Assembly (NCBI GenBank): GCA_029261855.1
Contig: JAJDAN010000033.1
Location: 1-64,000 of the forward strand
Direction: 5' to 3'
Source of the DNA: Deltaproteobacteria bacterium
GTDB taxonomy: Bacteria; Myxococcota_A; UBA9160; UBA4427
Length of the DNA stretch: 64,000 nt
Part shown: positions 46,321-57,316 of the stretch, one piece after another
Position numbering within the stretch: the first letter of the stretch is position 1
Layout: each line of letters opens with the position of its first letter
Translations under genes and position numbers: made by a program
Notes under the pieces: model-generated
What the model was told of the DNA's origin: nothing
The model's input: the letters and a program-made list of their open reading frames with translations, nothing else
Databases searched by the model: none

Positions 46321-48564
46321 CTACCGCGTGTGGGCAGCTTGCCCGCGCAACCGCCAGATCCCGATGGCCGCGACCAGCGCGCACAGGACCACGACTCCAG
46401 TCGGAGCCGCCGCCGGTACCCGGGGCCGCAGGGCGGGCCCCCGATTCAGGAGCAGGACCACGGCCTGCTCGGTATTCGAGGTGAGCGTGAGATCGAGAGC
46501 GCCGTCGCCATTGAAGTCAGCCACAGAAAGGCCCGAGCCCTCGATGGGGACGTGGAAGAACTCCGGAGCGCCGAAGCTTCCCGTCCCGTCACCCCGCAGC
46601 AGGCCCACACCCGGAAGCTGCTCGTTGGAGATGTAGGCGGCTACGATGTCCGGCAGCTGATCGCCGTCGAGGTCCGCAACCTGCACCGAGTCGACGCGAC
46701 TCACCGAGAGCGGGATCCGGATCGCCTCCCCGAAACTTCCGTCGCCGTTGCCGCGTCTCAGGTACAGCTGGCCGACCCAGTAGACGAGGTCGAGCACGCC
46801 GTCGAGATCGACATCCGCCAGCGTCGTGCGACCAGCCGACAACCGGGTCGGAATACTCGATTGGGCGAAGAATGGCCCGCTGCTGTCGCGGATCAGGACG
46901 GTGGCTCCATTGACGTGTCCGGACAACAGATCCGGCCCGCCGTCGCCGTCCAGATCTCCGGCCCAGAGCGAACCTCCACCCGGAACGTACAAGCCGTAGA
47001 TCCGGAAATCGCCGTCCCCCAGTCCGACGACGACTTGCAGCGCTTCGGTGGTGAAGTCGGACGCGGCGAGATCGACGATTCCGTCGCGGTTGAAATCCGA
47101 CAGGACGAACGAGCGCGGGTGCCTTCCCGCGTCGAGTTCCCGCGGCTCTTCGAAGCCGCCATCCCCCGTGCCCAGCAACAGCTTCACCGGACCTTCCGCC
47201 ACCTCGCGAACGACGACGTCCAGCGCACCGTCGCGATCGAGATCCGCGAACTGGGGGTCGATGACATTGGTCCCGGCCGGAAACGACGCGATCGGCCCGA
47301 AGCCGCCATCCCCGTCCCCCAGCCTCACCCGCAGGCTGGTCCCGCCGACCACCAGATCGAGATCGCCGTCTCCATCGAGGTCCCCGGCACCGGACGACGC
47401 CATTGGATCGAAACGGACGAGCACTGGCCAGTGGAGACGACCGTCCCCCTCCCCCAACAGGACGTTCACCCGCCCGGACGTCGAAACCAGATCGAGTAGC
47501 CCGTCGCCATCGAAGTCGGTGGTCGCGATCGAAGTCTGCGCCCGGCCCATCGGGTAGAAGGCCGGCTCGAAGCTGCCGCCTCCCTTGCTGACGGCGATGC
47601 TGATGACCCCGTTCTCCGGGTCGGCAGCGACGAGATCCAGTAAGCCGTCGCGGTCGAAGTCGGCGAGAGAGACCGAGCTTGGATTGCCGGACGTCGGGAT
47701 CACCGCGAACCATTCGAAGGTTCCGTCCCCCCTGCCCCGCAGCAACCTCGTTCCACGGAGCGGTCCGCACGCGGTCGCGAGGTCCGGCGCGCCGTCTCCA
47801 TCGAGGTCACCCACGGCCACGGCCACCGGGAAACAACCCGTCCGATAGCGCGTGACGGTCCCGAAGCTGCCGTCCCCGTTCCCGAGCAGAACGCCGAGGT
47901 CCGAGCTGTAGCGATTGGCCGTCACGACGTCGGGCACACCGTCCGCGTCGAGATCGGCCACAGCGACGGCGCGCGGCGAATCGCCGACCGGATAGGCGAC
48001 GGTCGGATCGAAGCTCCCGTTCCCGTTTCCCAGCAGCACGTTGGCCGAGTCGCCCCACAGATTCGCCGTCACGAGGTCGAGCGCACCGTCGCCGTCCAGA
48101 TCGGCGGTCACCACCGAAATGGGCGAGTCTCCGGCCGGGTACCCGACCTCCGGAGCGAAGCTGCCGTCGCCGTTCCCGAGCAGGACGCTCACATCGTCAC
48201 TGAAGAGGTTCGCGGTGACGAGGTCCGGGACGCCGTCCCCGTCCAGGTCCGCGATCGCCAGGGAATACGGCAGGAACCCGGTCGCATACGGGACGGCTGC
48301 AGCCAGGGTCTCGTCCGGCATGCCCATGAGCACGCTCACCTGGTAGTCGAACCGGTTGGTGACGACGACGTCCGTGATGCCATCGCCATCGAGGTCGGCA
48401 GCCGCCACCGACCCCGGCTGCTGGCCTGCGCGGTAGCTCGCTACGCTGGGAAACAAGGGACGCGCGAGCGCATCAGCGACGAGCGCCAGTGCCGCAACAG
48501 CAACGAGCGGGACGAGCAACACGCGGCGCCAGGTCCCGGCCTGCGACAACAGCGACAGCGACAT
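46321..48564 (-). CDS. FG-GAP/VCBS-repeat surface protein
   Basis: 747 residues: a signal peptide, then 14 copies of the FG-GAP/VCBS calcium-binding motif (A-D-L-D-G-D-G-x-x-D-L/V-V) spaced about 45-50 residues, which should fold as two beta-propellers. The C-terminus has a Pro/Ala motif, a hydrophobic helix (PTGVVVLCALVAAIGIW) and a basic end (RLRG...), like an exosortase-type sorting tail but without PEP. It is likely a cell-surface or secreted protein. It lies alone, 50 bp from the TRL pair. Confidence 0.9.
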   Translation of the reverse strand: MSLSLLSQAGTWRRVLLVPLVAVAALALVADALARPLFPSVASYRAGQQPGSVAAADLDGDGITDVVVTNRFDYQVSVLMGMPDETLAAAVPYATGFLPYSLAIADLDGDGVPDLVTANLFSDDVSVLLGNGDGSFAPEVGYPAGDSPISVVTADLDGDGALDLVTANLWGDSANVLLGNGNGSFDPTVAYPVGDSPRAVAVADLDADGVPDVVTANRYSSDLGVLLGNGDGSFGTVTRYRTGCFPVAVAVGDLDGDGAPDLATACGPLRGTRLLRGRGDGTFEWFAVIPTSGNPSSVSLADFDRDGLLDLVAADPENGVISIAVSKGGGSFEPAFYPMGRAQTSIATTDFDGDGLLDLVSTSGRVNVLLGEGDGRLHWPVLVRFDPMASSGAGDLDGDGDLDLVVGGTSLRVRLGDGDGGFGPIASFPAGTNVIDPQFADLDRDGALDVVVREVAEGPVKLLLGTGDGGFEEPRELDAGRHPRSFVLSDFNRDGIVDLAASDFTTEALQVVVGLGDGDFRIYGLYVPGGGSLWAGDLDGDGGPDLLSGHVNGATVLIRDSSGPFFAQSSIPTRLSAGRTTLADVDLDGVLDLVYWVGQLYLRRGNGDGSFGEAIRIPLSVSRVDSVQVADLDGDQLPDIVAAYISNEQLPGVGLLRGDGTGSFGAPEFFHVPIEGSGLSVADFNGDGALDLTLTSNTEQAVVLLLNRGPALRPRVPAAAPTGVVVLCALVAAIGIWRLRGQAAHTR

Positions 48565-48678
48565 TCGGTACGCCTCTTCGCCCCCCGCGCGATCCTCTCA
48601 CGTGGGTGAAGCCGCAGTCAAGCCACGCGGGACATCCGGAACCGCCAGCTCGGCGCCAGGCACCGGACCCGTCCGTGA

Positions 48679-48755
48679 TGGTGACCCAGGCAGAATTCGA
48701 ATCTGCGACCTTCGGCTTCGGAGGCCGACGCTCTATCCAGCTGAGCTACTGGGCC
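48679..48755 (-). tRNA. tRNA-Arg (anticodon CCG)
   Basis: 77 nt including encoded CCA. The acceptor stem GGCCCAG pairs with CTGGGTC (one G-U). Anticodon stem TCGGC/GCCGA flanks the loop CTCCGAA, giving anticodon CCG (codon CGG). T-arm GGTTCGAATC-type loop (ATTCGAAT) is present. It starts 14 bp after the PEP-CTERM gene end. Confidence 0.97.
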
Positions 48756-48769
48756 ACGGGAGCCGCAAG

Positions 48770-49528
48770 TTAGCGGATCGCTTGGGGTTCGCACGGCTGG
48801 TGCGGGCCTGTGCGCCGGCGTGTCGCGACTGCCGCTGCCACGCCCAGGCCCAGCAGCAGGGCCGTGGAGGGCTCGGGGACGTACGAATAGGTGGCGGTGA
48901 TCTCGAGGCGACCGATGTTCGGGACGTCCTCGAGGCCGGCGTAGAACGCATAGGCGGCGACGCCGAGCTCGGCGTCGTAGTAGACCGGAAAGCTGCCTGC
49001 GCCGATGAAGCGCGCGAGGTCGCTCGTCACGACGACCTGGTCCTCGACGAAGAGCGACCAGTCGAGCAGGCACGGTCCTTCGCAGTTGTCGCGCCCGAGC
49101 TGGCTGGTGGCAGCGTGACCGACCCTCTCGCCGTCGCTGTACGGCGAATCGAGTCGCGTGTCGAAGTGGAGATACACGTCGGTGGTCCCGCGCTCGTACA
49201 GCGTCGAATCGATGCGGTAGGCCGTCTCGAACGCGGCGCTCAGCGCGGTGTGGAACGTGACGCTGACGAGGCTCCCCAGCGATGCGTCGAAGCGACCGAA
49301 AGCGAGCGGGTCGGACTCGTTGAACCAGATGACGTCTTCGGAACAGCCGTACTGGGACGGGCCGAGCGGTCCGCAATCGAGCGGGCTTTCCCAGATGGGC
49401 GGCGGCTCGAGCACGATCGTCTGGTGGATCGTGGCGGCAGACGCGACCGCGGGCGCAGCGACCCACAGCGTGACGAGCAGGGTTCTCAGCAGCTGGCTCG
49501 GCAATCGACTCGGCAGGCGACGATCCAA
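48770..49528 (-). CDS. PEP-CTERM sorting-domain protein
   Basis: A TTG at 49528 gives 252 residues with a signal peptide (LLRTLLVTLWVAAPAVASA), a Cys-containing beta-rich body (DCGPLGPSQYGCSEDVIWF) and the tail VPEPSTALLLGLGVAAAVATRRR, a textbook PEP-CTERM signal for exosortase/archaeosortase-type processing. Unusually, 13 residues follow the RRR. A nine-G run (plus 49533-49541) sits in the ribosome-binding region. No exosortase gene lies in the window. The body has no recognised domain. Confidence 0.77.
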   Translation of the reverse strand: MDRRLPSRLPSQLLRTLLVTLWVAAPAVASAATIHQTIVLEPPPIWESPLDCGPLGPSQYGCSEDVIWFNESDPLAFGRFDASLGSLVSVTFHTALSAAFETAYRIDSTLYERGTTDVYLHFDTRLDSPYSDGERVGHAATSQLGRDNCEGPCLLDWSLFVEDQVVVTSDLARFIGAGSFPVYYDAELGVAAYAFYAGLEDVPNIGRLEITATYSYVPEPSTALLLGLGVAAAVATRRRTGPHQPCEPQAIR

Positions 49529-49643
49529 GCTTCCCCCCCCCGCGCTCGTTCTCGCGCTCGTTCCGGGGCGCGCAGGGTACACGAGAGTCTGTCGACCGAA
49601 AGTAAAGCAGTTGTCTATTCGGGACGACCGCCGATCGGAAAAG

Positions 49644-51221
49644 CTACCCGCCGACGGGGATGCGCTCACCGATCACGCTCGGGAGATAGCTCCCGGTGGG
49701 TCCGACCGGGAGGACACCGACGACTTCCTCCTTCAACCGAAGGAGTCCGACGCCGGGCCTCAAGCGATATGCGCCGTGAGGCAGCTTCCGAAAGACGAAC
49801 GCCCCGTTCCCGTCGGTGCGCGCGTCGAAGCTCGCCCCGGCGGCTAGCAGCTTCAAGCCGACGTCGCCGATGGGCCGCCCCCTCTCGTCCCGCAGGATCC
49901 CCGCGAGCTCGAGCAAGGACGGCGGCTGTTGGATGGCCTCCTGCCAGACCCGCACGTCCTGCCGGAATTCAGCCAGCAGGGCCGGGTTCTCCCCGGCGAC
50001 GTCAGTCTTCTCGAAGGGGTCCTCACGAATCCGGTACAGCTGCTCGCTGCCGTTCTGCGCCGACGTGTATCGCCATTCGGGCGTTCGCACGAAGTGGCCG
50101 GTGGTCGCGGGCAGAATGCCCTTGAAGAAGCTCACATAGCGCTCGATTCCGACCGCTTCGCCGCGCTCGATCCCGGGCTTCAGACTCGTACCGCGACGGT
50201 CGGGCAGCTGGGGGGCGGCCGCATAGTCGAGGAAGGTCGGGAACAGCGCCTCGCTGCTCACGAGCGCATCGTGGCGCACGCCCGCCGGCACCCGATCCGG
50301 CCAGTTGAATACGATCGGCGTCCGCGTCCCCAGCTCGTGCAGCGACGACTTTCCATGACCGAGCTGGCCGAGCTTGCCCTGCCCCACCTGCCAGCCGTTG
50401 TCGGAAAGGAACACGACCAGGGTGTCGCGACGCAGGCCGCGTGTCTCGAGCTCGCGCAGCAGCTCGCCAACGAGGGCGTCCAGCCGCGAGATCTGGGCGT
50501 AGTAGAGGACGTGGTCGCGGTCGAGGCCGAGGGACTCGTACGGCGCGACGAAGGCGGGCGGAGGATCGAACGGTGCATGCGGCAGCATGGGGGCGAACCA
50601 GAGAAAGAACGGCGCGTCACCGACCCCGTCGAGGAAGCGGCCCAGGCCCGCCAGGGCCGGACACGGGTCCGGCCGCGTGCGCGTCGCCCCGCAGCGGTCC
50701 GCGTCCCAGTCCTCGCGACCGAACCGGGTCCGCGTTTCGAAGGGACCGAATGGTCCCGGGGCTGCCGTTCCCGCGTCGAAGCCGGCTTGCTCGAAGCTTC
50801 CCTCCCACATCTTGCCGCCCTGCCACGACCGGTAGCCGCGCCGGGCCAGCTCCCGCGGCAAGGTGCGGTAGTGGACGACCTCTTCCCGGGCGGGAATGGG
50901 ACCCCCGGCTTCGACGAGCGCACGACGCTTGGCACGCCATTGCTCCGGGTGCAGACCCGAAAGCAGGCTTTGCAGCGATGGCCGGCAGTTCGAAGCCGGC
51001 AGCTGTGCGTTCGTGAAGACGGTGCCGCCTGCGGCGAGACTGTCGAGCGCAGGCGTCTGGATCTGCGCGTGGCCCATGAAGCCTGCATCCGGCCAGGCGA
51101 GATCGTCACCGATCACGAGCACGATGTTCGGCGGGTCCGCGGCGCGGGCGTTCAGCGCCGGGCTCGCAACCGATACAGCGCATGCGGCGAGCAGGAGGAA
51201 GCACCACCGGGAGATCGTCAC
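49644..51221 (-). CDS. Sulfatase-family hydrolase with C-terminal beta domain
   Basis: 525 residues, exported (signal peptide 1-27). Metal-binding NIVLVIGDDLAWPD at the N-terminus, then NCRPSLQSLLSGLHP at the formylglycine position, where Cys79 is followed by R-P-S-L instead of the canonical C-x-P-S/A-R. GGKMWEGSFEQAGFD and VVFLSDNGWQVGQGKLGQLGHGKSSLHE supply later active-site residues. Residues ~440-525 form a carboxypeptidase-regulatory-like beta domain (GILRDERGRPIGDVGLKLL). Substrate unknown; activity depends on a formylglycine-generating enzyme not in the window. Confidence 0.9.
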   Translation of the reverse strand: MTISRWCFLLLAACAVSVASPALNARAADPPNIVLVIGDDLAWPDAGFMGHAQIQTPALDSLAAGGTVFTNAQLPASNCRPSLQSLLSGLHPEQWRAKRRALVEAGGPIPAREEVVHYRTLPRELARRGYRSWQGGKMWEGSFEQAGFDAGTAAPGPFGPFETRTRFGREDWDADRCGATRTRPDPCPALAGLGRFLDGVGDAPFFLWFAPMLPHAPFDPPPAFVAPYESLGLDRDHVLYYAQISRLDALVGELLRELETRGLRRDTLVVFLSDNGWQVGQGKLGQLGHGKSSLHELGTRTPIVFNWPDRVPAGVRHDALVSSEALFPTFLDYAAAPQLPDRRGTSLKPGIERGEAVGIERYVSFFKGILPATTGHFVRTPEWRYTSAQNGSEQLYRIREDPFEKTDVAGENPALLAEFRQDVRVWQEAIQQPPSLLELAGILRDERGRPIGDVGLKLLAAGASFDARTDGNGAFVFRKLPHGAYRLRPGVGLLRLKEEVVGVLPVGPTGSYLPSVIGERIPVGG

Positions 51222-51247
51222 GGTGGCAGGCTCCTCCAGTTCAGTCC

Positions 51248-51324
51248 TGGTGGGACGTAGAGGACTCGAACCTCCGACCCCCGCGGTGTGAGCACGGTGC
51301 TCTAGCCAGCTGAGCTAACGTCCC
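51248..51324 (-). tRNA. tRNA-Val (anticodon CAC)
   Basis: 77 nt with encoded CCA. Acceptor GGGACGT pairs with ACGTCCC. Anticodon stem CCGTG/CGCGG (one G-U) holds loop CTCACAC, anticodon CAC (codon GUG). The T-arm contains GGTTCGAGTCC. It lies 35 bp downstream of the methyltransferase gene. Confidence 0.97.
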
Positions 51325-51359
51325 AGGACGGCGGAGTTTTCTGCATCCGAGCCCGGATT

Positions 51360-52154
51360 TCAACCGCCGGGCTGTGGGCGCCCCAGCAGATAGGTGACGT
51401 GGGCCGGCTGCTTGCCGATCTGGATCCGGCCCGTCTCCCACCTATACCCGCTGTCCCCACTCGTGACGGTCGCCGTCAGCGCGTCCAGCTCCGGCTGCGA
51501 GTAGGCGCGCAGTCCGGACACCATGCCATCCCACATCACGAAGAGCGGGATGATGGGAATCAGATAGGTGAAGACGATCCAGCGCCAGTCGAAGGGGCGC
51601 AGGAAGGGGCAGGCGAGCGCGAAGACGAGGGGTGAGAACAGGATGCCCAGGAACCACGGCGCCGAGCGTTCGGGCACGTCGAAGACTGCAATGGGCTGGT
51701 TCGCGTCGACGGCGTCCTGCAGGATCCCCCGCGCCGCCTCGGGGCGGAAGTGGTGGAGCGCGTTGAACAGGGTCCGACAGCCGGTGAGCGACGCCGGCAC
51801 CCGGGTGGCGTCGACGGATTCCGGATGGACGGTCACGGCCCCCCGCGAGCCCTGCGCGACGGCTTCGAGGGTCTTCACGTTCGGGTAGAGATCCGTGAGC
51901 AGCGCCGTGACTTCGATGTCCTCGTCGGCCTTCAGCTGCGCGACCACCGCGGGCACGGGACCGGCGCCGCCAGAACACAGGTCGATCAGCCGGCGAACGC
52001 CCGTCGCACGCAGCAGCTCGGCGATCTTGGGCGCCATGGAGGCAGGCTGGCCCGTCATGTCCGCAGCCAATCGCAGGTACGCGGTGCCGGCATTCCGCAG
52101 GACCGCGGGGAACCAGGGTTGGTCCTCGAGCTCGAACAGATGGAGCCGTCCCAT
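51360..52154 (-). CDS. Methyltransferase-fold protein with membrane segments
   Basis: 264 residues. A Rossmann SAM-binding region is suggested by RRLIDLCSGGAGPVPAVVAQL (motif I), LLTDLYPNV and FNALHHFRPEAARGIL. Unusually, two hydrophobic stretches follow (FLGILFSPLVFALACPFL and WIVFTYLIPIIPLFVMW), so it may sit on the membrane. It starts 6 bp after pyrG and shares its transcript. Substrate unknown. Confidence 0.8.
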   Translation of the reverse strand: MGRLHLFELEDQPWFPAVLRNAGTAYLRLAADMTGQPASMAPKIAELLRATGVRRLIDLCSGGAGPVPAVVAQLKADEDIEVTALLTDLYPNVKTLEAVAQGSRGAVTVHPESVDATRVPASLTGCRTLFNALHHFRPEAARGILQDAVDANQPIAVFDVPERSAPWFLGILFSPLVFALACPFLRPFDWRWIVFTYLIPIIPLFVMWDGMVSGLRAYSQPELDALTATVTSGDSGYRWETGRIQIGKQPAHVTYLLGRPQPGG

Positions 52155-52160
52155 CCGGTT

Positions 52161-53840
<1,680 letters not shown>

Positions 53841-53848
53841 TCATAAGA

Positions 53849-53879
53849 GAAACGGGAGGCCAGTGTGGCCTCCCGTTTC
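53849..53879 (-). terminator. Terminator hairpin after rpsI
   Basis: gaaacgggaggcc (53849-53861) and ggcctcccgtttc (53867-53879) form a perfect 13-bp stem with loop AGTGT. On the minus strand it is 57 bp beyond the rpsI stop and is followed by TCTTATG. It probably ends the rplM-rpsI transcript ahead of pyrG. Confidence 0.85.
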
Positions 53880-53936
53880 GAGAATCAAGTTCTCAGCGAC
53901 TTTTTTACGACGCCTCGAATCAAGGCGTACCTCCGA

Positions 53937-54326
53937 TCAACGCTTCGAGAACTGATAGCGCGCGCGGGCACCCTTCTGCCCGTACTTCTTGCGCTCCTTG
54001 CGACGCGGGTCACGCGTCAGGAAGCCCGCCCGCTTCAGGACCAGGCGCTGGTTCGGATCGAGCTTCTCGAGGGCGCGCGCGATGCCGTGACGAAGTGCGC
54101 CGGCCTGTCCGCTGGTGCCTCCGCCGTGGATGTTCGCGGTGATGTCGTAGCGTTCGAGGGACTCGGTCATCTCGAGCGGCTTGCGGACCTTGAGCTGGTC
54201 GGCGCCGCGGGGAAAGTACTCGTCGACATTCCGGCCGTTCACGAGGATGGCCCCGGTCCCGAGCTTGAGGCGCACCCGCGCGATCGCGGTCTTGCGCTTC
54301 CCGGTTGCAGAGATGATGTCAGCCAA
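53937..54326 (-). CDS. rpsI: 30S ribosomal protein S9
   Basis: 129 residues with [14 protein letters not shown] at the start, [34 protein letters not shown] and the universal C-terminus [17 protein letters not shown], whose tail contacts P-site tRNA. The start is TTG (54326), 8 bp inside the end of rplM, so translation should be coupled to L13. Confidence 0.97.
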   Translation of the reverse strand: MADIISATGKRKTAIARVRLKLGTGAILVNGRNVDEYFPRGADQLKVRKPLEMTESLERYDITANIHGGGTSGQAGALRHGIARALEKLDPNQRLVLKRAGFLTRDPRRKERKKYGQKGARARYQFSKR

Positions 54327-54771
54327 TGGTGAGCTCCTCGGGCTTCTGTGCGGCGTGCTTGTGGTCGGGGCCGGCGTAGACCTTCAGCTTCGACGCCATC
54401 TGTCGTCCGAGCGCGTTCTTGGGAAGCATCCCGACCACGGCCTTGCGGACGACGCGGTCGGCGTGTGCACTGGCGAGAAGCTTGCCGGCGGTGATCGTCT
54501 TGAGACCGCCCATGTAGCCCGAGTGCCGGTAGTAGAGCTTCTGCTCCAGCTTGCGACCGGTGAGCTTGACCTTCTCGGCGTTCACCACGATGACGTGATC
54601 GCCCGTGTCGACGTGCGGCGTGAAGATGGCCTTGTGCTTGCCGCGCAGGATGCTCGCCACCCGCGTCGCGAGCCGGCCGAGAACCATGTCCTCGGCGTCG
54701 ACGACGAACCACTTCCGTTCGACCTCGGCCGGACGTGCACTCTGCGTTGCGCGGTGAGCCGCAGCTCCCAT
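54319..54771 (-). CDS. rplM: 50S ribosomal protein L13
   Basis: 150 residues: [62 protein letters not shown] and [16 protein letters not shown] are all conserved L13 blocks. ATG at 54771 has AAAGGCAG upstream. It pairs with rpsI as in nearly all bacteria. Confidence 0.97.
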   Translation of the reverse strand: MGAAAHRATQSARPAEVERKWFVVDAEDMVLGRLATRVASILRGKHKAIFTPHVDTGDHVIVVNAEKVKLTGRKLEQKLYYRHSGYMGGLKTITAGKLLASAHADRVVRKAVVGMLPKNALGRQMASKLKVYAGPDHKHAAQKPEELTIG

Positions 54772-55096
54772 CGATCTGCCTTTCTGCCTCGCCTTCCTAC
54801 CGGATGTCCCATCCGATCGGCGACGTACGCTGTTTCCAGATGCTCTTTGGGACGACGAGACCACGGAATGGGACTCGCAGACGGGCCATTGGGTACCGGA
54901 GGGGGCCTCCGGAGTCAAGGGTCGCGCCCCGGTCATTGCCGAGCCAACGCCCCGGGATAGAAGCAGAATGTGCTGGCGGCAGGGCTGCAGCAAGGCGCTG
55001 CCCCCACGGGCAGCCCGGCTCCTGCACTGATCGGCGCGAGGCGGCTCCTCTATCGTTGCCGGCCACGCAACGAGCCACCAGGGAGTCCCAGCAGCG
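54772..55096. other. 325-bp divergent intergenic region
   Basis: It holds the promoters of rplM (minus) and the LiaF-like gene (plus). On the minus strand a TTGACT (54913-54918) is followed by a 17-bp spacer that is itself a palindrome (54896-54912, arms CCGGAGG/CCTCCGG) and a poor -10. No RNA gene or coding sequence was recognised. Confidence 0.5.
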
Positions 55097-55801
55097 ATGA
55101 GCGACCGCAAGCGCGCACCCCTTGTTGTGGACAGGGTCGAGGACGACCTCGAAGCCCGGCGTCGCGAGACCCTGGCCCAGCTCGAGTCCCTCCACGGCAC
55201 GCGCGCCATCGGCGCCGAGGAGTACCGCCAGCGGGCCGAGGTGGCTCGCCGCGCCCAGGACGAGGCCGAGCTGGAGTCGGTCCGCCCGGCCCGCGAGGAG
55301 CGAACGACGACGCCCTCCCCGGCCCAGGCCCCGGACTGGACACGGGACGCCCCTCGCCCGGCGGCGGCACCCGCGCCTCGGGCTCCCGTGGCCGCCTCGT
55401 CGTCGGACGAGGAGACGGGCTTCGTGTTCGCCATGATGGGCGGCTCCATACGCAAAGGCCCCTGGGAACCCCCGGAGACCCTGTACGCACTGGCCGTGAT
55501 GGGCGGGATCGAGCTGGACTTCCGCGAAGCAGCCCTCCTCGAGGGCGTCACCGAGGTTCAGATTCTCGCGCTCATGGGCGGCGCGAAGATCACCATCCCG
55601 GACGACGTCGACGTCGAGGTCAATGGAATCGGATTCATGGGCGGCTTCGATCACGTGTCCCACCACGGTCCCGGCGAGGACCGACCCCTGATCCGCATCA
55701 AGGGCCTCGCCGTGATGGGGGGCGTCAGCGTGAAGGTGAAGCGTGCCCCCGGCCGGGGAACGATGCAGCGCCTCGCGAAGCGGGTGCGGGACCTGGTCTA
55801 G
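55097..55801 (+). CDS. LiaF-like protein with N-terminal SHOCT-like segment
   Basis: 234 residues. The first ~65 are helical and SHOCT/DUF1707-like ([32 protein letters not shown]), followed by a Pro/Ala linker. The C-terminal half has repeated M-G-G turns ([55 protein letters not shown]), characteristic of the LiaF C-terminal beta domain. No membrane helix is present, unlike LiaF. Role inferred only as envelope-stress related. It overlaps the next gene's end by 4 bp. Confidence 0.85.
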   Translation: MSDRKRAPLVVDRVEDDLEARRRETLAQLESLHGTRAIGAEEYRQRAEVARRAQDEAELESVRPAREERTTTPSPAQAPDWTRDAPRPAAAPAPRAPVAASSSDEETGFVFAMMGGSIRKGPWEPPETLYALAVMGGIELDFREAALLEGVTEVQILALMGGAKITIPDDVDVEVNGIGFMGGFDHVSHHGPGEDRPLIRIKGLAVMGGVSVKVKRAPGRGTMQRLAKRVRDLV

Positions 55802-57141
55802 GCGCGCTTGCGATCGAGGATGAGTCGCTCGTAGGCGCGAGCCGCGCAGTCGGCGACCGCCCCCAGTGCCGCCACCGACGTCTCTCCGAAGGCACTCGAG
55901 CCGTTGTCGCAATACAGCAGGTTCACGACCCGATCCCGGATCCGGATCGGCTGCACCACCAGGTCGTGGATGTCCGAACGGCCGAGGGTTTCGAGCAGAC
56001 GGCCATCGATGCCCCCGTCCGGCGTGGACCCGCGGAACGGAAAACCCGTGACCGCCGGGTGCGCGAAGATGCTGTGGACCGAGAGCGGTACTTCGAGCCC
56101 TTTGAGCCTTCCCTGGACACCGCCGCCGCTCGCGCGGAAGGGCGTCACCTTGCCGCCGTTGACGAGGAACAGCACCGCAACCTCGCAGTGGACACGGGCC
56201 AGCTCGAGCACCACCTCGACGATGGCGTCGCGCTCGGTCGCACCGGCGAGTTGCGCCTCCAGCTCGGCCACGCGAGCGGGCGAAACCGGGCCCCCTGCTG
56301 TCTCCAGGGCAGGCGTCGGCGGCGCTTCGGACTCGACGACCAGCTCCTCGAGCAAGAGCTCTTCGTCCGCGTCCGCCGCCTCGTGCTCTTCGACATCGGG
56401 CTGCGCGTTGCTTCGATCGGCGACGCCGTCGCCCGGCCCTGTACCTGTGACCCCGGCACCTGTGACTGCGGCGCCTGTGACCGCGTCCATTTCCGGGCGG
56501 AGCACATCGTCCTCGAACCAGCGGTCGAGGACGGCGGGTGCCTGGTCGGCGGTCGCGATCTGGGGCTCGTCGGAAGGGCCGCCACCCGATTCGGCGAATG
56601 GATCGTTGAGCGTGCGGCCGAGATTCGCGGTCTCTGCCTCGGACAGTCGCATGTCCGTCCGGCGCAGACGCGCTGCCAGGTTGACGTAGCGAGGATGGCG
56701 GTCGATCTGCAGGTGGATCTCGAGCCAGTACAGCAGCCGGATCTCCGGCAGCACGTAGGGGATGACGGGTCGGTTCGCCGCGGTGGCGACGAACTCGAGC
56801 TGCTCGGGGTCGCCCGGATCGAGCATCGCGACGTGGAGCGCGTCGCGGTCGAGGTGCAGGGGCAGCAGCTTCAGCCGCCGGATCAGGGGCATCGGCACGA
56901 GCTTGATGGACTTTTCTTCCGGAGCCTCGAGCCACGGCAGCGGCGCGAGCTGCAGGTCGTGGAAGCAGCAGAGGTGCTCGGCCAACTCGTCGAGACCGAG
57001 ATAGCCGATCTCGACCAGGTTCGTGCCGAGCCGTCCGCCGTACACCGTCTGGGATCGCAGGGCCTCGTCGAGCTGCGCGGAACTCACCAGCTGCTGGGTG
57101 ACCAGCCACTCACCGAACCGTGACGTCGCGCTCTTCGCCAT
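55798..57141 (-). CDS. GspE-N/MshEN plus GAF-like domain protein
   Basis: 447 residues. The N-terminal ~150 are the GspE-N/MshEN module (FGEWLVTQQLVSSAQLDEALRSQ...LGTNLVEIGYLGLDELAEHL), which binds c-di-GMP in some type II and type IV ATPases. An acidic linker with AVTGAAVTGAGVTGTG repeats follows, then a GAF-like domain (VVELARVHCEVAVLFLVNGG...VQPIRIRDRVVNLLYCDNG). The secretion ATPase domain is absent, so it is a sensor or adaptor rather than a motor. Nucleotide binding is inference. Confidence 0.85.
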   Translation of the reverse strand: MAKSATSRFGEWLVTQQLVSSAQLDEALRSQTVYGGRLGTNLVEIGYLGLDELAEHLCCFHDLQLAPLPWLEAPEEKSIKLVPMPLIRRLKLLPLHLDRDALHVAMLDPGDPEQLEFVATAANRPVIPYVLPEIRLLYWLEIHLQIDRHPRYVNLAARLRRTDMRLSEAETANLGRTLNDPFAESGGGPSDEPQIATADQAPAVLDRWFEDDVLRPEMDAVTGAAVTGAGVTGTGPGDGVADRSNAQPDVEEHEAADADEELLLEELVVESEAPPTPALETAGGPVSPARVAELEAQLAGATERDAIVEVVLELARVHCEVAVLFLVNGGKVTPFRASGGGVQGRLKGLEVPLSVHSIFAHPAVTGFPFRGSTPDGGIDGRLLETLGRSDIHDLVVQPIRIRDRVVNLLYCDNGSSAFGETSVAALGAVADCAARAYERLILDRKRA

Positions 57142-57316
57142 GGGGCTTGAATCGGCCGATCCGTGCCCGATCCGTAGCCCCGTGGCCCGAGGACACCCCG
57201 GGATCGGCCCGAGAACCGCCAGGACCGCCGCAGGCCCCTCCCGCAGCCCTCAACGGTGTTACGCTGGCTCGACCTTCATCCTTCAGATCTCATCCGCACC
57301 CAGCAGGAGCCCCCCG

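Noticed and set aside
48679-51324. tRNA-borne integration site between tRNA-Arg and tRNA-Val
   Set aside because: The two tRNA genes flank only a PEP-CTERM gene and a sulfatase gene; no integrase or duplicated tRNA 3' end is seen.
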